Assembly: GCA_036937835.1 (NCBI GenBank)
Contig: CM072880.1
Coordinates: 12,716,501-12,780,500 of the forward strand
Origin: Pampus argenteus
Taxonomy: Eukaryota > Chordata > Actinopteri > Scombriformes > Stromateidae
DNA: 64,000 nucleotides
Reading direction: 5' to 3'
Part shown: in pieces, positions 36,055-47,796 of the stretch
Numbering within the stretch: the first letter of the stretch is position 1
How the letters are laid out: each line of letters begins with the position of its first letter
Program-made: the position numbers and the translations under genes
Notes under the pieces: generated by a model
The model's database searches: none
Seen by the model: the letters and a program-made list of their open reading frames with translations, nothing else
Told to the model about the DNA's origin: nothing

Positions 36055-38651
36055 TTTTAGTAGCCTTTCATTTCTATTTACATTTCTGTTTTGCACCTGT
36101 ATAATCTGCCTGGGTGTGTTCCATGCATCTTCTCAAATTAACATGGCTGCAGTCTTTCCAGTTTAAATATGAAACATTGGATATTTTCAAATGTCTCGCT
36201 TAAAAAAACAAAAACAAAAAAAAACAACCACAATAATAATAGGTCTCTGTATTGTAGACTACTTGTTTGACTTGGGCTGGAGTAGCAGGGCAGTGGTTGG
36301 GATTGTTTTTAAGCGGACAGATGTGATATGAGAAAAATTAGATATATGATAGGTAAAATATGACAGAAAAATATTTGACACAATGTGAAGTTATGATACG
36401 AGATATTGATTCTCACCCGCTTCTAATGGCACCTATATTTGTGTTTGCATGTGTGTCCTAAGGCAGTTGCATGTCACTGCTGAACATGAACAATGTCTTA
36501 TGTCTCTGTAGTTTTTTTTTATTTTTTCATTTTTTATAAATATATTTAATATGTTTACAATAAGTGGCACCTTACAGACTGTAATGTGATCTGTTGCTAA
36601 CCTTATGACAAGTCATAATTCCTAAATTTAAACACAGATGCCCGCAACCTTACAGAGAATGGCACTGGATACGATATTCTACACAACTAATGCAAAGGTT
36701 GTTTCAATATAGACAACTTCAACTTAATTCAAACAACCCATATGACATATCTCATATGAGTTTGGACAAATAACTGCAGAACCATGACTGGGACATGGGG
36801 TCCCCATGTTACAGCATGATATAACATGTCATTGAGTCACTGAGTGGCATTTTTACAAGTGGTTATATCTTGTTTAATGAGACAGTTTTACTGTCCGGAA
36901 CAGCATAATTTTTAGCAACTCTTTAAATAGTATTTTAGGGAGGAACCTCAAATGTCAGACAGTTTCCGTGTTTTGTATAACATGATCTTCCGCAGCACAG
37001 CACAGCTGGCATCACGCAGCACATTGTATATCATCACCAAAACACGTTTTTCAAATATCCTCGGGCCACTTTTCTCATTTAAGTGAATATGAAAGTTCAT
37101 CCAAACGTTGGACTGCTACTGTATGTGTAAAAAAAATAGTAGAGAATCTAACCTTTTCCTATTGTGTGTTTGAATGTCTTTATAAAGAGATTTACTGCCG
37201 TTGGACACATTGATTATCCTGTCAGTCTCAGTGTAACCGCTTCAAAAGAAGTTCTGGTGCAGCAGCTGAGTCTCAATAGTGATTCATTTCAACCATAAAA
37301 TTATAAGTCAGAGAAAGTCAGTCGGATCGTGCACTCTAAGATTTTTATATTATAACTGAAGTTATATTGTGCAGTTAAAATATCAAATATGTGATTTGGG
37401 TCTTGTTTAGTTCAAAGCAAGACAAAACAGTACCATATGCACCGCATACTACAGATGCTGTGAACTATGAACATCCAACCACATATGTGCAATAATGTAT
37501 ACTGTATAATGTATATAAATGAAATGCAGCTGGGGGAACAACAGCAGGAAGTAAACCCATGGGGCTCCTTTGGAGATTTCAGTGAGGACCTCTACTGGAC
37601 AGAGAAGGAAGTGACAGGAAGCTGGAGAGCCTTATAATGTAAATACTTAGTTTTCACTCATAATAAGTATATAATAATCCTAACAGGCAACATTTTATAG
37701 GTACAAGAATATAATTAGAATATCTTGGAACAATGCTAAGGCATTATTATGGCATGTGGTGCTCTACGGCCCCAGTTTCTGCCCCTCATGTAGTACCATT
37801 GCATTTGAACTAAGCATCTGTTTCTCTGAAAACTCAGCAGGTGAGAGAAAAATCCAGAATGTCACTTGACATCATTCACCTCTGCTCTGAGGGTATTTCC
37901 ATAGTTGCGCAAAGAAAATGTCCTAAACTGCACTGGTTTCCTTTAGAAAACAGATTAGGAATTTTTTTCATCCGGATGCTTAGACACAAAGCAATCTCTC
38001 AAAGCATTTTCATCTAAACAACATAGATTTAATGTTGTTTCAACAGGGTCTTTGAACCAAGGCAGACGGAGGGCACTGTTCGCGAGGAGAAAATATGAAC
38101 GGCAGAGGATTCATGTGCCGGTAAGATGGAATTTATTATTATTATTATTGTATTATCTAAATTTATATAGTTTGCTATAGTTTTCACAAAGAAACATACT
38201 GTATGTGATATATCACAGCTTTGGTTTTGGACTATTGGGACTTTTTGTCATCACCTAATATATTTGTTTAAGCCTTTCTGAAACCTATAAAACCTATAAA
38301 ATTCAGAAATTGTGTAGCTTTCAGTAAACAAAGCCATAACAAAAAGATGTGATGTGATATAACCGTAACGCTTTTCAAATAGAGTTTGATGCCTCCTGTG
38401 TAGCCTTGTTTTTCTTCTTCTTCTTCTTCTTCCAGAAGCCAAATGTGATTCGTGTTCCTCCGAATGTGGTTTCTGTTCCTCCGCCTCCTAAAGCAGCGCC
38501 AGACCCTGCTATGACCGTGTGCTCTCAGCTTACACAAAGCTGTTTGCCCCAGTCCGGCTGCTGTGACCCATGTGCCACATGCCACTGCCGCTTCTTCAAT
38601 GCAATCTGCTTCTGCCGAAGGACAAACTCTAAATCCGAGACGAAAACATAA
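35427..38651 (+). CDS. asip2b: Agouti-signalling / agouti-related protein (asip2 type)
   Basis: A secreted melanocortin-receptor antagonist of the agouti family. Three coding exons: 35427-35559, 38047-38120 and 38436-38651, total 140 codons plus TAA, with phases agreeing. A signal peptide is evident (MKQVLLCLCILCLAFVSDG, cleavage near 19). Exon 2 encodes a basic segment (GRRRALFARRKYERQR). Exon 3 starts with a Pro-rich linker (VPPNVVSVPPPPKAAP) and ends in the inhibitor-knot domain, residues 98-129, with the receptor-contacting RFF triplet at 121-123 and the CCDPCATCHC signature at 111-120. Only nine cysteines are present (98, 105, 111, 112, 115, 118, 120, 127, 129). The usual tenth, which follows the RFF loop and CxC, is absent: the tail after Cys129 is 11 residues without Cys. 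Placement beside wwp1 suggests the fish asip2 group (asip2b, also called agrp2, rather than asip1 or agrp1). Family assignment is firm; the paralogue name is provisional. Confidence 0.88.
36013..36058. repeat. (TTTA)n microsatellite in agouti intron 1
   Basis: About eleven TTTA units in a row, within the first coding intron. Confidence 0.95.
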
Positions 38652-38667
38652 AGAACACCAGCACAAA

Positions 38668-38673
38668 AATAAA
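38668..38673 (+). terminator. Candidate poly(A) signal of the agouti-family gene
   Basis: AATAAA lies only 17 bp after the stop codon. If used, the 3' UTR would be very short. I did not identify a clearly better signal, so this is tentative. Confidence 0.35.
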
Positions 38674-38679
38674 CTCAAA

Positions 38680-41600
38680 TGTACAGAGATGCATAGGGAT
38701 CCACACTGTCACAGTTGTGTTATAGCAGATCATTCAAACAACCTTAATGCACAGTCTGTGACTGATGCATTGCACTGTATGGGCGGGACAATAGGCGTCA
38801 TCTCACAAAGTCAACCTCTTCAGACAATAAGTGTACACTTGAAGTCTAAAATAACCTGTATACCTCTTCATGAAAGGCAGCTGATTGGACAAACTATCCA
38901 CCATATAGATCAATATGAATTCCGTGAACAATACTTATATTATCAGTATTATCATTATTCTTGTTGTCATTCTCGATATTTTGTTGACATTGTTTGTGCA
39001 TTTCAACTTTTAAAACTTTTAGTGTAAGCATGTCTGTGTTGCGTATACGTGTTTTGTACTGTATATTGATATTAATATTTCCATAATTAGTGGAAGACAT
39101 TAACCCTTGCAGCAACATGCAGTTGCTAATGTTCCACGCCACATATCCAGATAACAGACTTCTGTGACATCAGCTATACAGAATTTGTAACATTTTTTAT
39201 TTTATTTTATTTCCATAAGCCATATAAAACAATTCCTTGAATGAGACATTGTTGGTCATTCTCACAGATAAATTAAAAATCAGGATATATTAAATATCAC
39301 TGTTTGTTTCTTGTGCAGTGTGCAGTCACTGTATTCTGAAGTTAGATTCAATTCCCATTTCAGAAGATCAAATCAGAGCATTGTGATGTCCTGTGCTGCA
39401 GAAGTATTTTAAATATACCTTTTAGTAGTTTATAATAATAGTTTATCTTGCAATTATTGTAATAAATATATGTGAATAACAAGCTAAAACTGAGAAACAG
39501 AGGGACAAACATAGACTATAAAAACCTACCTTATATATCATAAACCTATTAGCCAAACCACAAGAACAGCAGGAAGCTGTAACAGACAACTGCTCCATCA
39601 GCAGGTGGGTTCTGGACATCATGCAATGTGAATTTACATCATCTGATGATGACGTTGCTTGGCATCCATCCACGCTATAAAAATTCAAATCCACACGCAG
39701 CTCTCTGAAGAAATATAAAGAATTTGGACTACTTTGGGCTGCATTTGATTCCACATAAACGTCCACAGAGTCAACAATTCAGACAAGCTCAGCAAAAACA
39801 GAAAACTTGTCATTTCTATAAAGTATTTGTTGCATGACTATTGTGTTGTATTGCATGAGGTTACCACAACACATATCATTAGGCCCACCATATGCTGACT
39901 ACAGATGATTTTGATGTTCATGTCTAGAATCCAAAATCTTTAAAATACTTTATCTAAAAAAAAGCATGGTCTGGTAAAACATCTATAAGTGCAATTTATT
40001 GGTTCTTTTGTTTTATCCTCACCTGCATGTGCCTACAGTGTTACCGTTATACTGCTGGATTACATTAATGTCTAGCAAGATCCTTTATACTAAATGAGTT
40101 GGGTTTAAATCTATTCATTTATGGGGCTTGCTCATAAATTTATATAGAACCTGAATGTAGGCAGATTCAGAGCTTAAGGGTTTGGCCATATAGTGCCACC
40201 AGAGGAAAGGTGATCACAAATCACGTGACTTGTGAAGATCAGACATCACATGTACAAAGTATGATAGCACAAAATACAATGAATAAAAAAAATTCAATCT
40301 TGCTTTGCATATGATTTACATGGATGTATATGTCTATAGCATTGAATTGTGACATTGAACTCAGGTCATCAGACAGAACGAGGGAAGTGTCTGGATAGCA
40401 TCCAGTCGTTTCACTTTCCCCTTGTGGTCCCTTTCAACAAAGACTGAAAAATATTGAACAGCTGATTTAAAACAGATGCATGTATGGACTTTGAGTACCG
40501 TAAAGGTCCACAAAGATCACCAATAGAGAATCTGCTTTAAGGTAAATAAAGTATTTTTGTGATAAACTATGTTTCACTCTCCATCCTGTTGTAAAGAGTA
40601 GGTTAGAGTGGAAGATTAAACAAGATGACTAAATAATCGACACGACATTGACGGCTATGAATTATTTCAGATGTTAAAATTGAAAGTATACTCACATATT
40701 CACACATGTATCTCCCTGTATCAATATTGACGATGACTGACTTATAGTTACATGATATGTCCATAGCATTATATTGTGTCACAGCTTTAAGTTGCAGAAA
40801 ACACGATAATAACATTAATGAGTGCTCCGTTCCCGGTTTTAATCACCTTGGTTCTGCACTCACACTCATTATGAGTTTCACTGCCTCGCAGCACAAACAA
40901 TAATGTGTCTACTCAGTTTTAATCTCATCACTAACGCATATAATAAAGTCAGAAATGATGGCTTTCTAAACACATTTTAGTACACACCCTCTATCAATGT
41001 TGTTCTGAAACACTGAGATTGAATAATTAAATTCAAATGAATTTGTGCCAGTGTATAAATAAAGTATATCCGAAGGTATCTGGTGAGAGGAGACATCAGG
41101 AGCTTGCTTATGAAGATGAAATGAGAGGTGGGGTCGATATAGTGAAACACTTAAACTACTCTTTGTTGTGTGATGAAAGTTAATTAGCAGCACATGTTGG
41201 TCACCAGAAACCAATGGTACTGTAGCTATTATTGTATTGGGGTGAGTTCAAAATTACCACCTCTGACAAAACCCTCGACAATGCAGTCCTATTTCTCCCA
41301 GTCTGGTTTCTCTCTTTACACTCAGACTTTACATGAAGTCTGCTCTCAACCACAGTCGAAAATGCAGATTAATCAAGACATATTTTATAGCTGTAATAGG
41401 AACCTGACCTGGTGTTGAGGTCCAAACTGATCAACCCTGGATGGATTGCCTTAGCAAGAGTTTCTGAATGTAGATGACTTAAAACATTCTGTATATCGCT
41501 GACTTGCATGTACAGTACACCAGCTTAACTGCAGCCTGTAATGCAGCCACAAAAGCAGCCAGTACCTCTGGTAAAACAATTCAGACCAGCTGGGGTCTGA

Positions 41601-42600
41601 AGTGCATGATGGATGAAAATCCATCCATTCATCCATCCATCAATGATCTAGTTATGCTAATCATGAAGCTGGAGTCTATCCCAGATGGCACTGGCCCAGT
41701 GTGTGAAATAGATAGATTGTGATATTTATTTATGATCATGGGAGGTTGTAAAAAGGCAAAATGCAGTGTCCTTTGGAAAACGCCTTCAAATCCATAAAAG
41801 ATTTTTTTCTGCAGATTTTCCTGAATGCTGCTTAAGTCATTCTGTACCTATCCTGTTAAGGCATTATACTATATACTATATTTTAAGGCTTCTTGTATGT
41901 CAACTTTTACACATGTTCATGCAGTGGTAATGTGGTAGCATGTTTCTTCAGGCCTTTATTACTAATTTCACAGTATTTTTTTTTTTTTTTATATCAGGTC
42001 ACCATCTACTGATTCTTAGTTTAACTATGAATCTCATGGTAAGATCTTAGGTCATATTTGATAAATGTAAGTGTGTGTAAGTACTTAGTTAAATTCCACC
42101 AATTCAGTCAACATGGTAACAGGAAAAAAAAATGAAAATCATTATAAAAAATAAATAGACCGAAAAATAACTTAACAGAAGACAATAGTCAATAAAATCA
42201 GATTTTCTTTAAAAAAATAAAAAAAACCATCTTGGAGCACACTAACAGTATGTGTGTTAATGTTTATAAGTTGGATACTACAAGACTCAAAATACTTTCT
42301 ATATTAAATCATGAAAAATTCAAACGATGACTGAGACCTCGAGAACTTGGATTTATGGAAGATTATTTACCCAGTAAAAATTAATAAATGGATTAGTTGA
42401 ACTTCCTGGTTTTTGTTTAGTATATTATTACATATTTAGCTTCCAGTTTATTGAATTTTGTCATTTTGTCCAGGATCCTGATGTACCTACACTGACATTC
42501 ATAAAATAGAAGTTTTACTTGTGTCTTCTTCATGTTATATTAGATATATTACATACAGTATATACATATATTCATATATATACACATGGTGCTTTGACTC
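38680..42600. other. Intergenic region between the agouti gene and wwp1
   Basis: AT-rich with no recognised gene. A decayed copy of a common fish repeat is likely at about 41622-41703 (an ATCCATCC run leading into AGCTGGAGTCTATCCCAG-like sequence). Short frames here lack motifs. Confidence 0.55.
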
Positions 42601-42629
42601 TTATTTCGTGTTATTACACAGCAATATTT

Positions 42630-42877
42630 GGGGTGGCGCGCCTGTCGCCCCTGTGTTTTGCTGGTCGGAGGCTTATATTCACAGAGATGGCAAGACAGCC
42701 GTAGCTGACTGTGGGGCCTGTACGGTGGGCATTTCACCGACAACCGGAGCTGACTGTGGGGCCTGTACGGTTGACATTTCACCGACAACCGGAGCTGACT
42801 GTGGGGTCTCTACGGTGGGCATTTCACCGACAACCGCTGAGACGCTGGAAGCAGGAGAGGAGCGAACGACGGACAAG
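42630..42877 (+). promoter_or_regulatory. wwp1: Putative wwp1 promoter and first non-coding exon
   Basis: A local rise in CpG, including GGCGCGCC at 42636-42643, precedes a good donor GACAAG|GTAACG at 42877/42878. The next plausible exon in the same direction is 47475-47531. The region includes three 45-bp tandem units. Transcription start not defined. Confidence 0.4.
42704..42838. repeat. 45-bp minisatellite, three units, within the putative wwp1 exon 1
   Basis: Units at 42704-42748, 42749-42793 and 42794-42838, with about one to five differences each. As 45 is divisible by three, a 15-residue repeat is read in an open frame on both strands; neither frame is supported as protein. Confidence 0.9.
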
Positions 42878-45425
42878 GTAACGTTAAAACACAGCTGCTT
42901 AGCTTATAACAACTTTGAACCATTACGAGACTTTCTCGTAACGTCAAAATAAATTATTGTCTTTTACATTCACCCAAACTGTTTAATAAGCTATGTGATG
43001 GCGGACATTACTTAGTTAGTTAGCAAGCAGGCTAGCTGGCAGCAATTGGATTAATTTTATTGAAAGATAACTTGGGTAAGTTTGTAACGTTAGCTTGCTA
43101 AACTAATACTAGCCGTGTCTGCTCTAGCACAAGTTATCCAGCTGAATATTAAACAAACGCTTTAAAATGTTTCCTTTGCGTGCAGATATTACCATCTGGC
43201 TAGCCAGTTAGATACCATAACGATAGTTACAAGGATAGTCAGCTAAGCTAGTTACATAAACAAATAACACTAAAACTGGTTGTTTTTCTGTAGCTAGCTG
43301 GCTAGCTTATTGATAGCTACTGATAGCTGACTTTAGCTTTCGTTGCAGACTAGCACCAGTACATGGCTAGATGTTGCCTGATAGATAGTGTACCTATGTG
43401 ATAGAGCTGGTGCAAATGCAAGTTTAACAAACATTGGCCCAGATTTATCAGATTAGTATCTGAAGGCCAGTAAATAACCTAGCTATTAGGTTACACTGTG
43501 ATCTAATGTTAGCATGTCAGTAGATTATCCACAGTTAGCCAGTGTTCCTTCACCATATGAAGAGTTCTTTAAATGTCAACAGGGTGCTGTAAGCCTCTGG
43601 CCTCACGTTACGAACAGTTACGAACTTTTATCACCAAATAAGTCATGGTCTTGTTAATTGAACTTTGCTATCCAAAAAAGGGGGAAACTCTCAGTTACCT
43701 GTTAACTTTTAAAGGTGTTGTCATTTGGTGTCTGTGTGGTGTTTTGTTTGGTCGTGCACAACACCTGAGTTAAGGTACAGGTACACACAGGCCTGACATG
43801 AGGTAAACAATGTAAAACTTGCAGCATAACAGACCCAGACTGGCAAAGAATATTGAGAACAATGGGCTAACATGGTTAACTTGACCTCAGCTAATGACTG
43901 ATGGGAATCCCTATCAATAAAGGCCTAATAGTCTTCCATCCCTTTTGAGGATAGTCTTTGCCTCAGATTTTAGTCAGAGGTTTTCTAAACGATCTTGGCT
44001 ATTGTATTTGAAGGCCATTATTAAACGCCCCGCTGTCTCTCAGCTATAAACAGGTTTGGCAGCGCTGTTGTCACATTTGTTTTTTTTACATCAGTGCCAC
44101 ATTGGGAGGGAATTACTAACAGGAAGCTGTCACTTGAGTAGAAACGTTTGATGGCTTATTTTGAAATACACTTGTTTGCTCGTTCTCTGTCTCTCACTCA
44201 CACGTGCACACTGACCTTTTGAAAAGCTGTGGGGTAAAGCAGGCGTTAGTGTGTCATGCCAACATTAAGAACATTTGTAAGGAGAAAGCAGCTCCCAATA
44301 GTTTTTGAAGTAGGTTGAAGGTTTCTGTGGACTTGGAAAGCACGATCGCTGTGTCATTACCTAGGCTAAACACTGCAGTTGTCACAAATTTGGTTTGGTG
44401 TGTCTGATGATCAGTAGACTGCTGCAGTGCAACCCTAAGGGATGTGAATGCACTGATAAAAACCTCTGCCATGTAAAAATAAAGCTTCTCCCACCTCCTG
44501 TTATTATAAAGTTCCAGTCTAAATGTACTTCATGTCTTAGGGTTTGTATTCGTTAACAGAAGAGTGAGGCAGAAAAACAAGACTAAAATGTGCTAAGGTT
44601 GTTGTTTGTTGTTGTTGTTGTTGCTGTTACTGAGGTTATATATCATGGCTTTTTTTGTATGCGCTGTTCAAGTCTGTCGGCCTTTCCCAAAGAAGCATTG
44701 GCATTGTGCACACGCAACCAAAATGCACATGCACACAAAATATACAGTGTATTGTCTAGCAGTAGCTGTTTTGTAAGCAAATCTACCCCTACATTAACTC
44801 TGCTGGCCGACCAGCACATTAAACAGGATACGCTATCACAATGATACAAGGGACGCTGAAACAAACCCAAGATACAAGGTTAAAGCACTGTTGTTTATAT
44901 ACTATTGTGCAAATTGCATTTAAACTGATGAGCTTTACTCCCCCGAGCATGTGATGATCCAGAATATTTAATAGATATTTCTTTTTTACCTTTTTAGGAA
45001 ACCAGATTGATCAAGTTAGACTAATTTAAACCTGACATAATTAGGTCTAAGTAGGAAATGGGAAGGTCTGGCCTGTCCAATAAGTCAAACTGCATTCTGC
45101 TGTTTCAGACTATATACAGCATGTAATGCAGCTAAGAGCTGGTGAGGAGTCGACGTATTGATGATTGAACTGTTGTGGAAGTTCTAATGAATGTTCAGAT
45201 GTGACAGGTTTTTACCCAGCTGACTGAGGCTTTATGAGGCGGTATATTAAAGTATTACTGTTGTGTATGACTAATGTGCTGACAGTCTTTAAATGGTAAG
45301 AAGTCTTTTTTTTGAAACATCAATTTGCCACATCCCATCTCTGTGGACTGTCAGTTGTCAACATAATCAGACTGTGATTAATGTGTTTACTTCTTGCAAA
45401 TGTTCCTGTGTTTGTTTTTCTTGTT

Positions 45426-45497
45426 TTCATACATACATACATACATGCATACATACATACATACACATATATATATATACATATATATATATATATT
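45426..45497. repeat. (CATA)n-(TA)n compound microsatellite
   Basis: CATA units from about 45429 pass into a TA run to about 45497, in the first wwp1 intron. Confidence 0.9.
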
Positions 45498-47474
45498 TGT
45501 AATCAAAAGGCTCTTCATTAAATTGGAGTCTGGTGCTTGTCTGGAGTTTGTGTTCATGTTGACGAGAAATGAAATATCTACAGAAGGGATTCCCTAAGCT
45601 GATCTACAAGATCGATATTTACAAAATGGACTGAATACACAAATTGCTCTGATGCAGTCTGTGTTGTTGTTTTTACAAACTTTAATGTAATCGAAATGTA
45701 GAGCCTTTTGCTCTTACAGTGTTCAAATTAACTTGATTTGGATGTCCTGAGTCCACAGCACATTCGACTTGTATATGGATTGTCAGACTACAATGGAGCA
45801 CTGAGAGCAAATCCAGACAGAATAAAGGACAAAAACATAAAAAAACCTGATATAGAAAGTGCTAGGGATTGATTGGGTCCTTCTTGTTGGAGGCAACACT
45901 GCTTATGACTAAGCCACTGTATTTTTCAAAGCTGCTGAATTCTTCATGAGGCATCCCCTTAACCTCAGACTTCAGAGCTTAATAACACAATGTTAAATTT
46001 ATATATAAAATGCTGATCAGGGATTCAGTAAGTGGGCCTGACACTGTGCTCATGTTGTTTGGGATTTGACCCATGTATCAGTCAGTCTGTTTCAGTGATT
46101 CAAAATGGATAGAAGCATTTGTTTTTTTTTAAATATCTATATCTAATTTTGTTTACATTTAAAAAATGGAATATATTAAAGCAATAAGCCACACAAGGCT
46201 GTGGTTTACAGTGATTTTACAACAGCTAAGCCCCTTAGCTCATCTTATTGTATATGATAGTTCATTTTGTTTTAAATGTTTTCTAATGTATGCTGCAAGA
46301 TTCTGCAATATGTTTTTTTAGATGAAATGTAATTGATACTATCTAAAATATAAGGTAACGCAGCAGATTACCAGTGAACTGGCCTATGAAACTTTGGGAG
46401 TAGTCAGATAGCACTGTGCTGCTGATATGGATCACTCTTTGCACCCCCTTACTTGTCAAGCATTATGCAAACTGATCAGTGTGCCCTGGCACGGGCTGTC
46501 CCGGACTGTATCTTCTTAATTGGGTTCCTTCTAAGCTGCTTAAAAGCAGCCTGGTCAGACATGGATCAACCCCAGCGCCTGTGTCAAAGTGGTGCTGTGA
46601 TGTTGTTTTCACCTCATTGTTTAGTTCTTCTGTTGTTGATGAAGCTAATGCCTGAACGCTAGTGGCAGATGAAGTTTGATAAGACATTTTTTTTACAGCA
46701 GACATTTTGACTTGTGATAGCAGTAAAAGCACAGGTAGAACCAAAGGCATCCAAAATCGAACTTGTCTGTTGTCTGGTTAAAAGTCTCTCTGCAGCTGAT
46801 GTCTGTACTCCAGTTAAATCTATTTATTTATCCGAGTACAGACGTCTAAGCTCATCTAAACATTAATTTGACACATTTATGAATGTGTATGAAGTGCATG
46901 TTTGAAAGGGGCTAACCATGCCCATTTGCCAGAGTTGTTGTATTAATGTTAAGACATAAAACACTCTGACACCAAGGTGGTGAACATAAACCAGACTCTA
47001 GTGTTACATTCTGCTCAGAAGCGGCATTGTATAGAAACGGGTGAACTGCGAGACACAACTTTGAAACAGGACGTGGCATTGTGAGTGATCATCGGGTTTT
47101 AAACGGGTTCAAATTTAACCCAATTATCTGAATCACTAACTGGAAAGTGAAAACAAAGCTGACGGTGCTTGAACTGATGGACAGTAGTGAAGGAGTGAAA
47201 TGTAATCACTGCACAAAATTAATTTCACTGAAAGAAGTCATCTTTGAGCAACAGAGTTTTGAAGTTGGCCGCTGATTAAAACAACAATCAAACACATTTA
47301 AGTGTGATTAGTGAGCAGTTGTTGTAGATATCTGTGCAATTACAGGCCTTAACAGTAGATCTAAAGTTATTAGGTATGTTATGAGAAAACTACAAACTAA
47401 TTTGGTGTCTCAAGCACGGCAGTTTGTACCAGCTGTGCTGAGCTTTGTCTCAAGTCTTCTCTTTTCTGTTCCAG

Positions 47475-47531
47475 AGGAACCATGGGACACGGAGTGGGCT
47501 GAACCAGAGGGTCTAGCAGCACACACCAATT
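47475..47531 (+). other. wwp1: Likely second 5' UTR exon of wwp1 with a short uORF
   Basis: Acceptor CTGTTCCAG and donor AATT|GTGAGT bound 57 bp. It contains ATG GGA CAC GGA GTG GGC TGA (47482-47502), a six-codon upstream ORF. It cannot join the coding frame and is therefore taken as untranslated leader. Confidence 0.45.
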
Positions 47532-47796
47532 GTGAGTATAGTCATGTCTGTGTAGAATTACAATATGCAGAAATTCTTTTAATATTACACTTAATAGTGG
47601 TAAATATTAGGTGTCATAAGATCAAGAGTTACATGCAAAGTGTAAAATGTTTGGAACAAAGACTTTTGGTCAGACTGCTGTTATACATGTATATAAATGT
47701 AGAATTCATCAGTTTCTCATCTGTGAATTCACCGTGTATATCTTGCGTGTTTTTCTGTGTGTATGGATTTGAAGGTTTCCCACTGTGGTGTATGAC

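Noticed and set aside
38563..39027. 154-codon plus frame over agouti exon 3 and downstream
   Set aside because: Different frame from the cysteine-knot coding frame and mostly downstream of its stop codon. No motif.
42521..42952. Plus-strand 143-codon frame with 15-residue repeats as a protein gene
   Set aside because: The repeat is open on both strands because the unit length is a multiple of three. The frame crosses a good splice donor and cannot join the wwp1 coding frame.
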